In this document: in pieces, positions 1 to 9,970 of the stretch
Layout: the number at the start of each line of letters is the position of its first letter
Numbering within the stretch: the stretch's first letter is position 1
NCBI GenBank assembly: GCA_914767885.1
Contig: CAJZBQ010000018.1
Span: 310,001 to 374,000 of the forward strand
DNA: 64,000 nt
Source: Blepharisma stoltei
Lineage: Eukaryota; Ciliophora; Heterotrichea; Heterotrichida; Blepharismidae
Direction of reading: 5' to 3'
The notes under the pieces: model-generated
The model's input: only the letters and a program-made list of their open reading frames with translations
Databases searched by the model: none
Told to the model about the DNA's origin: nothing
Translations under genes and position numbers: made by a program

Positions 1-1
1 A

Positions 2-868
2 GCTAAAGAAAAACTTCTTAAAGAAAGAAACTTGTGTATAGAAGAATGCTTAAAAATTGATCCACAATATAAGCCGCCTGCAGATTATAAACCACCTAAA
101 GCTATGAGGAAATTATATATTCCTCAATATGGAACCGCTCCTCCACAAAGCTATGTAACTTTAATATTATTCTTATTTGAATTATATAGCTTGTTTTTTT
201 AAAATAAATAAGATTTCACAAAATTGATATAAATAGGTATAGGGCCTCGCGGAAAAACGCAAAAAGCACTTGAAAAGAAAACTAATTGTAAAATTTATAT
301 ACGTGGCAAAGGTGCTTCAAGAGGAAAAAACTATAATTTTGAAAGCGAAGAAGAGCCAATGCACGTTTTAATTATCTCAGACTCAGAGCACGATCTAGAA
401 AAATGTGTCTCAATTTTAGAACCGATTTTGAATGGACATCTAGACGATGAAGAAAATAAGAAAAATCGATATGAGCTAATGAAGCTTGGAGCTGAAAATA
501 GGCTTTCGATTGGCTATAAAACAGACTGGTGTGACCTTTGTGGAGAGCAAGGACATAAGAGATATTGCTGCCCAAGCCGTCCTTTGGCATTAGGTTGAAA
601 TCAGCAGTGTGAAATATGCAATGAGAAAACTCATTTTACTGAAGACTGCCCTACAAAGAAAAGGAAGAAAAAAACAATTGAAGAACAATTAGAAGAGCTT
701 AATAGAATTTCTGGGACTAATATGCAGCTTTCTCAAAATGATATTATGATGATTAAAGCTTATAAAGTGCAGCAAAAAGCACTCAAACAAAGCCAAGTTG
801 ATGAAATCCCTGAAACTGTTGTAGAGGAAGAAGATCTATTGCCGCCAGGAGTTGACCCAAGATATTAG
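2..868 (+). CDS. SF1: Splicing factor SF1 / branchpoint-binding protein, 5' partial
   Basis: Recognises the intron branch point in early spliceosome assembly in the nucleus (family knowledge). The frame is open from base 2, so the N-terminus lies outside the window; 265 residues are visible. A KH domain contains IGPRGKTQKALEKK, with the GPRG loop restored only when the IES at 165-233 is removed, giving VTLIGIGPRG. Two zinc knuckles of the CX2CX4HX4C type follow, CDLCGEQGHKRYCC and CEICNEKTHFTEDC, separated by an in-frame TGA read as Trp (598-600). It ends at TAG 866-868, two bases from the stop of the convergent p24 gene. It is striking in a genome whose introns are only 15-16 nt. The family call is secure. 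Confidence 0.9.
165..233. mobile_element. IES, 69 bp, inside SF1 KH domain
   Basis: Flanked by TA at 165-166 and 234-235. It contains in-frame stops and interrupts the KH core; collapsing it to one TA gives the conserved IGPRG loop in frame. No clear terminal repeat is visible, so it may be an old, decayed element. Confidence 0.75.
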
Positions 869-870
869 TT

Positions 871-1644
871 TTAAATTAATTTCTTAGATTTTAAGTATTT
901 CTGGAAATAAACTATTTGGAGGATTGATATCAAAATCAGCATAACTATTGTAAAAGCTGTGTAGTAAATAACCCGAGAATATATATACTAGTCTACAATG
1001 AATAGTCCATTAAAGAGAATTTTGGTAAAAAAGACGTAAGTTAGCTCGAAAAATTGTTTGGGAAGCCAAATTTAAATTTTGACTAGCCAAAAAATGCGTG
1101 TAAAAAATTACCCTAATAATAAGCACAATTTTACTTATTATTAGAGAGAAAATAGTGGCTAATGATCGTAAACATGTATAGTCTCATTTGTATTTCTCAT
1201 TTCCTCTTCACGCTCTCTTATATATTGAAGCTCATTATGAAGCTGCTTTATATACTCCTGGACTATTTGAAGCTGGACTTTTGAAACATCTAATGATTTT
1301 ACAGATAATGGATCTGATGGTTTTTTGGCATCTATTCCTATTCTGATATCGAGGGACACTGAAATTTCGGAAGGGCTTTGATTTTCAATGCATAAATGAT
1401 ATGTACCGTCGTTTGCTGCTGTGTAGTTTAAATTATCATAGTGAGTGCTTGGAGCTTCATGAATTTGATCGACGTCTTTATAAGAAAATCTTGTCCAAAT
1501 TGTGCCAGATTTTTGCAGTACCTGTGTTTCATATCAGAATAATGTACCTTTTGTGAGTTCTTCACTGAAGCATCTTATAGTTTGTTTGCGAATTGAAAAT
1601 TCAAAACTATTTACACCGAGAAATAGGGAAATAAATATAAGCAT
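871..1644 (-). CDS. p24 / emp24 family cargo receptor (TMED)
   Basis: ER-Golgi vesicle cargo receptor family. It starts at ATG 1642-1644 with a short hydrophobic signal peptide (MLIFISLFLGVNS). A GOLD domain follows with in-frame TGA as Trp (LFWYETQ). The coiled coil contains QEYIKQLHNELQYIRERE. The transmembrane segment and cytosolic tail VYFQKYLKSKKLI lie beyond an IES at 984-1178. Without excision the protein would stop at 1159 and lose its membrane anchor. The spliced length is 192 aa, normal for the family, and the tail has the aromatic plus dilysine-like residues expected for COPI/COPII sorting. Convergent with SF1. Confidence 0.9.
984..1178. mobile_element. IES, 195 bp, before the p24 transmembrane segment
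   Basis: Lies between TATA runs at 980-987 and 1177-1180, so the exact cut is ambiguous by multiples of TA. Removing 195 bp is the choice that keeps frame into the transmembrane tail. The ends are imperfect inverted repeats (TATACATGTTTACGATCA and TATACTAGTCTACAATGA). A small internal palindrome is centred on about 1120. Confidence 0.8.
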
Positions 1645-1753
1645 AATTATTCTTACACAAGCTGTATTTGAATTCTTAGTAATAATATTATTATTTATTT
1701 TTATTATTTTCAATTTATCTAATTGATGAATTTTATTTAACTATTAATTAAGA

Positions 1754-2683
1754 TAATTTGGTCAAACACAGGTAGCAACCCTACACCCCCACCACCCCCC
1801 CTAAAAGTGGTACCCCCACCCCCCCCTTTTTTAATGGTACCCCCACCCCCCCACCTCCCCACCCCCCCCCTAAAAAATGGCACCCCCACCCCCCCCTTAA
1901 TATAGCATAAATATATGACAAATGCCAATTTAGAGCAGACGTAATAAATAAATTATTATTTTAAATATTCAAAATTACTGATTTATACAATATCCACATA
2001 GCGTAGCACAATCGATTAAGGAGTAGGTGGAATGAGGTGAGAATTTCCTATAACTACTAAGCACACCACATATAAAAATTTGTTAGTGAGCATAATAATG
2101 ATCTTTGGTATTAATTAGCAATATATCCTGCATATATTTATGAACTTTGTGGAATAATGGCTAAAAGTCGAATTAGAGATCCAAAAGTAAAACTGACAAT
2201 AGCAAATACTATTTTTTATTACCACTATTGAATCCTGTTACCAATTCAGTCCTGCAATCCTTATACAATGGACATTAGATTAGCTTTAATTTATGAATCA
2301 ATAAATTTAATGCAATTTATTGTGTTGTGCTTGGCTCATTTAATAATTAATGCCATTATCTATATCTTTGGCATTATATTTATAAATATAAAAAAACAAA
2401 TTTAATATATTTTCTAATTAATTGCTAATTAATTTAAATTTTTATTAATTAATCATAAATATAAAGTAATTTGTGGACTTAATTTATCAATATAGTGTTT
2501 TAATTGGGTTATATTTAATTTATTTTGCTTGTTTCCTATCAATTACATCTATAGAATAAACCCGAGAGGGGGGGGTGGGGGTGCCATCTGTGAAAGGGGG
2601 GGTGGGGGTACCATTTTTAGGGGGGGTGGGGGTTCCCTTATGGGGGGGTGGGGGTGTAGTGTTGCTACCTGTGCTTGACCAGA
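1754..2683. mobile_element. F5 MITE/IES, 930 bp, G-rich ends, intergenic
   Basis: Inverted ends GGTCAAACACAGGTAGCAAC (from 1760) and its complement (ending 2680) are followed by long runs of CCCCCACC / GGTGGGGG. The flanking direct repeat AGATAAT (1751-1757 and 2681-2687) contains the TA. It is an inverted copy of the element at 28529-29555 and has no coding capacity. It lies upstream of p24 (start 1644) and of the coiled-coil gene (start 2850), and holds most of the 1.2 kb between them. Confidence 0.85.
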
Positions 2684-2849
2684 TAATCCAAAGTTTTAGA
2701 TAAAAAAAATGTAACAAAAAATATGGATCACACGGCTAGTTATAAATATCATTACTTAATAGGATAATATTAAAGGAAAGCACCAAAGACATATAAAAAT
2801 TAAAAAATGAGACTCAATTCATTTAATTAGAATTTTAAAATTATCTAAT

Positions 2850-4013
2850 ATGCACAAAGCTCGTCAAGAAAGAGCTGCTCTTATGGAGCAAGCTAAAAAG
2901 AATCAAGAAAAAGCTAAAAAGCCACAGAAAACCACTTCATCTTCATTTAATCCTACAAGTTCTCGAGGCGAGCCAATCTATTACTCAGCAACAAAAATGG
3001 ACGGAATGGGACTTTGGTGTCAGCCAGTAGGGACAAATCCTGCTCCCAAGCCTGACCCTCTACCTCAGCCTGATCTCACCTCTGACATTGACTCCAAAAT
3101 TCACAAAGAAATGGTCGAAGTCCTCCAAAAAAAATGTTCCTCATTAGGCATTAAACTTGATCAAGAAAAAATCGCAAAACAGCAAGCAGAATTCAATTTG
3201 AATCAAATCCAGTCAAAATTAAACGAAATTTCTGAAGAAAAAACAAGCCTAGAAAATCAAATAAAAGGCTTAGAAGACAGAATTAAACAATTAGAAACTG
3301 AAATGGACGAGCAATGTGTATACCAAAATTACGCACAAACACAAATAGCATCACTTCAAAAAGAAGCTGAAAATGAAAGGGAAAGAGCTGAGAGCTATAA
3401 TAAATTATATGAGCAAGAAACTAAATTAAAAGAAGAAGAAACAACTGAGTATCAACAAGAGGTCGAAGCCTTAAGAGCACAGCTTGAAGGTCTAGTTGAA
3501 GAAAATAGTCAAGTGAAAGAATATTTAGCCCATTTGCAAGCAGAAAATGAAAAATTATATGAAGAAAGAGACAGCTTAGGTCAGAAATTTGTTAAAGAAA
3601 TGACATCAGGGCAAACTCAGGAAGAAAAAGCTAAAATAAAAGCAACCAAAATGAATTTATTGTCAGGAGAAAACAGGGCTCTACAAGTGAAAGTAAAGGA
3701 GCTGGAAGAAGCAAGAAAGAAAAATCAAGAAATTATGAAGAAAAAAGAGGAGGAAATTAAAGTGTTAAAAAGTGAAAATGATAGCCTAAAAAATAGGATA
3801 AAGACAGAGCAAGAAATGAGGAAGCATCAAATTGATTTGGTTGCACAAAGAGACTCTAAGTTAAAGATACTTGAAGAAAGATATGCAAAGTTAGACCAGC
3901 AATTCCAACAATTATTGAAAGAGCATCAGGATAATAAACTAAATGGACAAAAAGCTGCGCCAAAGCCAAAGCTTGTATCTGTTCAAGCAAGGCCTGAACT
4001 TTTTGAAGATTAA
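2850..4013 (+). CDS. Coiled-coil protein, unknown function
   Basis: A 387-residue protein from an uninterrupted frame, with no intron or IES. Residues 1-35 are Lys/Gln-rich, 36-80 are low-complexity with Pro (TNPAPKPDPLPQPD), and about 85-365 form a nearly continuous heptad coiled coil rich in Glu, Lys and Gln. It resembles ciliary or basal-body coiled-coil proteins (the MAAC/CFAP style of architecture), but I see no signature that names it. The start is the first ATG after an AT-rich leader. Confidence 0.75.
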   Translation: MHKARQERAALMEQAKKNQEKAKKPQKTTSSSFNPTSSRGEPIYYSATKMDGMGLWCQPVGTNPAPKPDPLPQPDLTSDIDSKIHKEMVEVLQKKCSSLGIKLDQEKIAKQQAEFNLNQIQSKLNEISEEKTSLENQIKGLEDRIKQLETEMDEQCVYQNYAQTQIASLQKEAENERERAESYNKLYEQETKLKEEETTEYQQEVEALRAQLEGLVEENSQVKEYLAHLQAENEKLYEERDSLGQKFVKEMTSGQTQEEKAKIKATKMNLLSGENRALQVKVKELEEARKKNQEIMKKKEEEIKVLKSENDSLKNRIKTEQEMRKHQIDLVAQRDSKLKILEERYAKLDQQFQQLLKEHQDNKLNGQKAAPKPKLVSVQARPELFED

Positions 4014-4405
4014 TGCTAAGCTTATTTGATTTTATAAGCTGATTAATAAATCCTTTTATAAATTTTCGAATAAATATGCGAATTATTGCTATATTTGAAA
4101 ATCATAATTTCCATTAGCATAATATCCAATTTATCTACAATTTTGTTAATTCAACCTTATAGATTATTTCACATTTATATGCTTTTTTCTTGTAAACTCA
4201 TGTATATTTTCCATAAAATTAAATAAGATGATTGGGCACTTTATAATTGCTATATTTCATTAGATAGTATAATAGAAATGCGATTGATTTTCAATACCCT
4301 AATAATCAAAAACTCAAAAGAATTTCAATTTTTTCCATAAAAATTCCTAATTGCATCTAAAATTAATACCTATACATAATTTGCTTCACATTCATTAGTA
4401 AAACA
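4014..4405. other. Intergenic, nothing recognised
   Basis: AT-rich sequence between two genes on the same strand. No terminal repeat, RNA gene or long open frame is seen. It presumably holds the promoter of the GAF gene. Confidence 0.6.
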
Positions 4406-6196
4406 ATGGCTGACCAAACTTACTTCGTTGAAAAGAACATAGAGCAACTATTTGAAACTCTAATGGAAGCAGTTGTGACTGCAAAGCCCGAAAATCCACG
4501 TCAATTCCTTGCAGCACAGCTTCAAGATGATCGTTCCATTTCATTCCAAGACTTTCTAGCACTCTTTAATGCTGTTTCCAAAATTTCAGCTGAAACCAAC
4601 CCTCGGCTTGCATTCAATAGAATTATTGAAGAGGTTAGGATTAGGATTATTTAAAGTCAGGCGCTAGTCATATGATGATGTAGTCACCAAAGATCTCCCA
4701 TACGGGAGGTTCTTTCGCTTTTCGACTCCAACCCAGCCCTCTACGAGTGCCCTTCTGGCACCTTCTGTCTCCTCCTTGCCTTGAGGCTTCAGTCTTGAGT
4801 GGGTGACTTATGGATTTCTGTGGCCCTGTTACGGGCAATTGGAGTAGCTTGATTCCATGGATCAACTCCTTGGAGTCTATCGGGCGCCGAAGTGCCTTTC
4901 TTCGACAGCTACAGGAAAAATACTACTCCACTGTGGCCTGGCCGAAACCCCCAATTTCTAGGAAGGACGTTGTTGAGCACCTCCATTTCCAACCACAGGA
5001 AAGCAGCCAAAACCTACTCGGATACACACCTCTTGAGAGTCTGCACTTGATTCTCGGCTCGGAGTCCGTCCCAGTTCTTGGTAGTCATCATGTCTGGACT
5101 GCTGCGCCAAGAATGCACAAATTTTGCCCATTTTAATGTATATAGAATTATTGAAGAGACCTGTAAACTTCTCCATTGCGAAAGGGCAAGCCTTTTTATT
5201 CATGACCCAGGCCAAAAATGTTTAAAGCTCGTTGTAGGAAAAGGTGCTAAAGGTTTAGTTTTGTATGAGAACTCAGGGTTTACTTGGACTGTATTCAATA
5301 CAAAGCAATGCGTAAATATCCCTGATGTTTATTCTGATCAAAGATTTGACTGCTCTGTAGACTTAAATACAGGTTTCGTATCAAAATCTATGCTTGGAGT
5401 ACCTATTCTAAACCAAGAAAGACACCCTATTGGAGTTTTACTTGCCTTAAATAAGTCGACTGGAGCTTTTTCTGAAAAAGATGAAGAAATAATCCAAATT
5501 CTTGCAAGCCAAGCTGGGATTTCTATAAGGAATGCTTATTACTATCAAGAAGCAATTTATAATGAAAATAAAACGAAAATATTGCTCAATTTCATCAAGA
5601 ACTTGAGCAAGGATCAACCAGGGCTGCCTTTAGCTTTAGAATTGGCAAAGCGTGCAGGAGAATTAATCAATGCTGATAGATGCCATATATTTTTAGTTGA
5701 TAAAAGCTCTGAAAAGCTTTTATTAATTGCAGCTGACTCTGAGGTTGATTTCAAGCTTCCATTAAATTCAGGACTTGTTTCATATGCAGCGACTACTGGA
5801 GAAACAGTTAATGTGCTAAACGCTTACGAAGACCCAAGAAATATACCTGATTTTGATCAAATTTTCAGCTACCATACTCAGTCACTTATGGCTGTACCTA
5901 TCAAACGTAATGAACAAGTTATAGGAGTTATTCAAGTGACGAATAAACGTTATCATAATGTTTTTGGTGATATTGAAATCTATGATTCTTTCACCAAAGA
6001 GGATGAAAAACTGCTACTTGTCTTTGGAGAAGTTATAGCAAAAAAACTAAAAAATTCGTTTAGGCTACTTTTAGATGTTACCCCTGTGACAGAAGATGTG
6101 TCGAAGTTTGAAAGCAGCTTTGGAAAGAGAAAGAGCGAGCCTGAAGAAGACAGTCCTGCGATGCAAGTAATCAAAGAGGAGAAAGAGACAGAATAA
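4406..6196 (+). CDS. DPY30/RIIa-like docking domain plus two GAF domains
   Basis: After removal of the insert at 4618-5142 the protein is 421 aa. Residues about 5-45 (YFVEKNIEQLFETLMEAVVT then AKPENPRQFL) match the DPY-30/RII dimerisation-docking fold, which has the PENP-x-FLA pattern. Two GAF domains follow, at about 75-215 and 225-375, each with the NKxxxxxF motif (ALNKSTGAF and VTNKRYHNVF) seen in cyclic-nucleotide phosphodiesterase GAFs. No phosphodiesterase or cyclase catalytic domain follows; the protein ends in a charged tail. It is probably a cyclic-nucleotide sensing or scaffold protein, possibly ciliary (inference). The unexcised gene would stop at 4654. Confidence 0.85.
4618..5142 (-). 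mobile_element. SINE-like insertion/IES, 525 bp, in the GAF gene
   Basis: A 17 bp direct repeat ATAGAATTATTGAAGAG flanks the insert (4617-4633 and 5142-5158), and a TA lies inside each copy. On the minus strand the element starts ATACATTAAAATGG, has an A-box-like TTGGCGCAGCAGTCC, and ends in the short tail TAATCCTAATCCTAAC. The element at 63635-64000 is a relative. Removal from TA to TA restores NRIIEETCKLLHC exactly. It is GC-richer than its surroundings. Confidence 0.8.
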
Positions 6197-6759
6197 TTAA
6201 ATTCTTGCACAAAATCAATAATTTTATATTAGCTACTAAATATTTAGCAGAGGCTCTAAATAAATTTTTAAGAGATTAATTAATTTTTATTGTCTAATGG
6301 TATAATTAATTTATAATTTTAAGCTAATAATTTGAATTGGCTTATTAGATACTTAAAAAATCTCTTTACAAATAAAGCAATAAAGTCTAAGAATTCAATT
6401 GGAAGAAAAATCAAGAACAGTCTAGGTCATGAGTCATAAGCATTTCGCATGCATTGATTATTTTATTTAATGTCCAATCTTGTATAATGGGTAATTATCA
6501 AAAAATCTAGCCTAATCAATAAACCTATTTTTTATTGAGAAATATGAAATTCCGAATATTTGGTATTAGATTATTACAAGAAAGAAGGGAATATGCAATT
6601 TTGAGTCTGCGAAATCAATATATACATTAAATTTAAATTGCGAACTACACTTATAATTAGGCATTAATAACAAGGACGTCAAATATTCCAATATTTTTAA
6701 TGTTTACGTTAAATTTCAAAGCAAGCTTGCTTTGAGATAAGTCTGAGTCCTAAATCTTA
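6197..6759. other. Intergenic, nothing recognised
   Basis: AT-rich spacer between convergent genes. No repeat ends or RNA gene were identified. Confidence 0.5.
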
Positions 6760-7203
6760 TTACTCAAGATTATATTTATGCTGTTCAGAATTGAGATGAT
6801 TTTTATATCCTATATCATCAATCCTGACTAAACAGCTCAAGCAAGTCAAAATTTTTCTTTGTGTTACTCCATCTATATTATTCAGCTTAAACCTACTTCC
6901 ATCATCTGCTACAAAAATATCTCCTACACGAACTTCTTCAGGTATTTCAAAACTTCCATAAGAGTCTTCATCTGCGACCTCTTCGTCAGAATATTTATAA
7001 GAATCATCAGCAATATCTTTTTCTATTTCACTTTCTGAGCTCTTACTACTCAAATCTTCGACTGCTTGCTTTTTCATAGCAATTTTCCTTTTCCCTTCGT
7101 CATGTTTCAACCCTTTCACATATTCTATTAGCATTTTAGCTCGATAAATTTCGATTGTACTGTCTTTGGAACTTTCTCTATCATTGCAAGCACATGAACC
7201 CAT
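6760..7203 (-). CDS. Small lipidated protein with C2H2-like zinc finger
   Basis: A 147 aa protein starting MGSCACNDRE, which fits N-myristoylation on Gly2 with palmitoylation on Cys4/Cys6. The middle is acidic and Ser-rich. The C-terminus contains CLSC-x12-H-x5-H (CLSCLVRIDDIGYKNHLNSEQH), a C2H2-type finger. The combination suggests a membrane-tethered adaptor; the function is unknown. No intron or IES interrupts it. Confidence 0.7.
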   Translation of the reverse strand: MGSCACNDRESSKDSTIEIYRAKMLIEYVKGLKHDEGKRKIAMKKQAVEDLSSKSSESEIEKDIADDSYKYSDEEVADEDSYGSFEIPEEVRVGDIFVADDGSRFKLNNIDGVTQRKILTCLSCLVRIDDIGYKNHLNSEQHKYNLE

Positions 7204-7807
7204 ACTATTTTTTTTGAAAAATTTTATATATTTTGCGATGCTGGTGATATATTACTCGAGGATTCTAATGCGTTTTATTAAGCTTCAAGAGATACTAGCA
7301 TTTACTTTAGAAGGTACAAGAATAAAAGGAAAAGCTGGCTCTAAGCGAAGCGGATAATATTAATATAGACTAATTTTAACGGAAATCACTAAAAATATTA
7401 TATATAAAGTTAGAATATTAATAAGAAAAACTTTATAGAAGATTGCTACTATATTAATTGCATGTGATTTTTGAAACTTATAATTTTATGCCATTTTAGT
7501 TAGATGATCAAGATAATGCTAATTTTTTATGGTTGCTTGGGAAATTAAATTACCATTTTTGGTGGCAAATCAATTCTTAAAGTAGGCAATCTCTATCACC
7601 TCTAAAATTTGCAAATTTAAAGAGCAGCAACTACCCAAAACCGTCAAAATAAATTTCCTCTAGTTTGATATACAGCATCAGCATAGCTGAGTACTAAGAG
7701 CGCTTACATATATAAAAAGGCTTTGGAGAATTTTTTTGTATCTAAAATTACTCAACGATCAATCAAGCAATTATTTATATATGTAAATAAATGCATTATA
7801 TAATCAC
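7204..7807. other. Intergenic, nothing recognised
   Basis: AT-rich DNA downstream of Vti1 and upstream of the small zinc-finger gene. Short frames in it have no recognisable content. Confidence 0.5.
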
Positions 7808-8770
7808 TTAACTTGCTTTCATATATACCAAAAACATCAGGCAAGCAGAGAGCAAAATCATAATTCCATATACAATAAGTTTATTTTGTATAGCCCTACT
7901 TTGCATCAGTGATATCAAGCGGTTACCTTTGGTAAGATTTTCATTCACCTCCCTATTCCTTTGAATTGACCTTTGAATGGTCTCACGCTGATTTTTCAGC
8001 TCTGAAAGTGCTTCGATAGAAGAATTCTCAGCTTCAAGAGCATATTTTTTAGCTTCAAAAATCAATCCTTCTTGCTGTATAAACAAGCTATTTGCTCCCA
8101 AAAGTCTTTCTTTTTGCTCATTATTGTTTTTCTACATAAATCTTTACTTTATTCAAGCTTGTTCCCATCAGCATTTCTTTTGATTTCTGATCACTGATAA
8201 GGGCTTGCTCTTGTCTTATTTGTCTTTTTGCTATTTCCAAATCATTTCTAAATTTTCTAATTTCTTGCTGTAAAGACTGTCTTGAGTTTGCAGGCATCAT
8301 AGAGGTTTCGATTTCCATTTGCCTTAGCTATATGATTCTTACGCATTTTTCAGCTTCTATTATATCTTTTTCTATTTTGCTCATTATTGATCCATTAGTT
8401 TCTTGACTCTGGAATTGTGATTGCAATTCTGATTTGATTAGATTCATGTAATCACAGAAATCCTTTTCAAAACTCAAAAATAACTCACTCCCCCATCCAT
8501 GAGCGAACAACAAATTTTGTCGAGTGAATTTTTTTTTAAAATAAAAAATAAAGCAAATACTAATTCGTAAAATTTATATTTTAAATACAAACTGTTAATT
8601 TTAAATACAATTAGCTACAGACTTCATTGCAATAATTATCACTTATATATCGAAATGTTTTTTTCATAAAACATTTTAATTTTTGTACACTCACGTAGGA
8701 TGAATTTTTACTTAAAATATAGAGGCTTTCAAAATTTTTTTTGTTCGCTCACTGAGGAGGAGTCAGACAT
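7808..8770 (-). CDS. VTI1: Vti1-type Qb-SNARE
   Basis: Membrane fusion SNARE of the trans-Golgi/endosome route. It assembles from four pieces: the start MSE at 8770, then an IES (8485-8762), then 15 nt (8328-8342) and 16 nt (8132-8147) introns. The mature protein is 217 aa, the usual size of Vti1. An N-terminal three-helix region (about 1-100) precedes the SNARE motif (about 125-185, containing NREVNENLTKGNRLISLMQS). A C-terminal anchor follows, LIVYGIMILLSACLMFLVYM. The start is fixed by the IES: ATG-TCT-GA joins GTTATTTTTGAG across a TGA repeat. Confidence 0.93.
8132..8147 (-). other. 16 nt intron in VTI1
   Basis: GTAAAGATTTATGTAG between Lys and Lys codons. Removal is required to keep frame into the SNARE motif. 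Confidence 0.85.
8328..8342 (-). other. 15 nt intron in VTI1
   Basis: GTAAGAATCATATAG. It contains an in-frame TAG; removal joins AEKC to LRQME. Confidence 0.88.
8485..8762. mobile_element. F1 IES, 278 bp, in VTI1, TGA/TCA-bounded
   Basis: The ends are CTCCCCCATCCATGAGCGAA and the complement of CTCCTCCTCAGTGAGCGAAC. The flanking direct repeat is TCA (8485-8487 and 8763-8765), read as TGA on the gene strand, so there is no TA at the junction. Collapsing it gives MSELFLSFE. Confidence 0.85.
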
Positions 8771-8901
8771 TTTATTTTTTTGAGACTTTAAATCACTACA
8801 ATAAATCTCAAGCAAAAAAGCGTTTTATATTAAGCTCTCTCTATTTTGATTAGAGATATATATAGGAATATCCTATGCTTTGTTAGATAAAAAATCTCAG
8901 T

Positions 8902-8990
8902 GGGCTAACCAACTCAGGTAGTCAAACCTACTGAGAGAGACTCATTGTCAACTCTCCAGATGGTTTGACCTACCTGAATTAGTCCAATCA
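8902..8990. repeat. Imperfect inverted repeat, intergenic
   Basis: The arms around CAGGTAGTCAAACCTACTGAG (8915-8935) and CTCCAGATGGTTTGACCTACCTG (8954-8976) can pair with small mismatches. It could be a decayed MITE or a structured transcript; nothing else is seen between 8771 and 9135. Confidence 0.4.
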
Positions 8991-9135
8991 ACTAAAGAGT
9001 TCTCCTGCAATTATCGGGCAAAACATAGTAAAAAACTATATGAGGTAGGAAGAAATAAAAGGAAACATTATTGCAATTATTATAGAAAGAATTAAAATAA
9101 AAGTTTTCCAATTTTTAGGCATTATAAAATAAATC

Positions 9136-9390
9136 ATGGGATGTTCTGGAAGTTCTAGTGTAAAAGTTTCTGCTTCAACTAGCGCAATTAATAGCAAAAC
9201 AGAAAATAAGCCATCAATAGAGCCTACAATACAGCCAAACAGCTCTAAAAATGCAACTTCTACGTCAACTAAAAAGCAAAATGATCCGAATTCAGGGAAA
9301 ATAGTTCAAGTTGAAAATCATTGGGCGATAATGCCAGTTTTAAATTTAAGAGCCAAACTATATCTAATCAGATTAAATTTAAATGAATAA
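9136..9390 (+). CDS. Small Ser/Thr/Asn-rich protein with MGC lipidation motif
   Basis: An 84 aa open frame starting MGCSGSSSV, which fits N-myristoylation plus palmitoylation. The body is low-complexity Ser/Thr/Asn/Lys and the last 20 residues are more hydrophobic. The C-terminus may be wrong, since an unrecognised IES could lie between 9350 and 9444. It precedes the PUB gene by about 50 bp on the same strand. Function unknown. Confidence 0.5.
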   Translation: MGCSGSSSVKVSASTSAINSKTENKPSIEPTIQPNSSKNATSTSTKKQNDPNSGKIVQVENHWAIMPVLNLRAKLYLIRLNLNE

Positions 9391-9443
9391 GTATGCTAAA
9401 ATAGTAATAGCATTTAAATTAAACTTATCCTAAAATATAATAA

Positions 9444-9910
9444 ATGGGCATAAAAACTTTATTTGCTGAAGTAAAGAAGAAAAAGCTCAATCCTGAAGAT
9501 TCAATGGAAACACTTACTCTGTAATAAATAATAAGAGATAAAATAAAATTGTTTTCCTATAATATTTTTAAAACAAATATAATACATAAAACAATTAAAG
9601 ATAAAAATCTTTTTAAATAATTAAGCCAATTTAAGTTGGAAAATTCAGCCATTAAAAGGAGCGAGACAGAACAATTTTAAAAAATATTTCAAATAATTTT
9701 GAAGAAGAAAAATACAAGTCAATTAGAAAAGCCAATAAAAGATTCAACGAAACAATAGGGCAATTTCCATCAGGAATTTCACTAATGCAGTCTTTAGGGT
9801 TTCGAGATGAAGAAGAAAATGTTATCTTCGCTCCAGGATTGCCACGAAGCCATGTAATGAATAAAATGCATGACTTAGAAATAGCTTATAGAAAGCTAAA
9901 TGAAACATAA
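9444..9910 (+). CDS. PUB-domain protein (p97/VCP cofactor-like)
   Basis: A 105 aa protein obtained after removing a 15 nt intron (9521-9535) and an IES (9544-9677). The sequence EEEKYKSIRKANKRF followed by LMQSLGFRDEEENVIFAPGL matches the PUB/PUG domain that binds the C-terminal tail of the AAA ATPase p97 in PNGase and UBX proteins. The protein is essentially the domain plus a short N-terminus (MGIKTLFAEVKKKKLNPEDS), so it may be a minimal p97 adaptor. The ATG at 9444 follows an in-frame TAA, which supports the start. Confidence 0.78.
9521..9535 (+). other. 15 nt intron in PUB gene
   Basis: GTAATAAATAATAAG, with in-frame stops; removal gives TLTLDK. Confidence 0.8.
9544..9677. mobile_element. 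IES, 134 bp, in PUB gene
   Basis: Bounded by TA (9544-9545; 9678-9679) with matching 10 bp inverted ends TAAAATTGTT. Collapse joins TLDKI to KNISNNFEEEKY in frame. Confidence 0.82.
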
Positions 9911-9970
9911 CTATACACAAGCATTTTATGTATTTAAATTCATACCCCAATAAATAGATTTTAGCAAAAA

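Noticed and set aside
359-598. Treating TGA at 598-600 and similar sites as stop codons, giving many short genes
   Set aside because: Conserved domains continue in frame through each TGA with Trp at positions where the families have Trp.
4634-4655. Telomere-like TTAGGATTAGGATT
   Set aside because: Only about two units, located at the tail end of a SINE-like element flanked by a 17 bp target repeat.
5060-5112. tRNA gene from the A-box-like TTGGCGCAGCAGTCC
   Set aside because: No cloverleaf and no convincing B box at tRNA spacing; the sequence belongs to a repeated SINE-like element.
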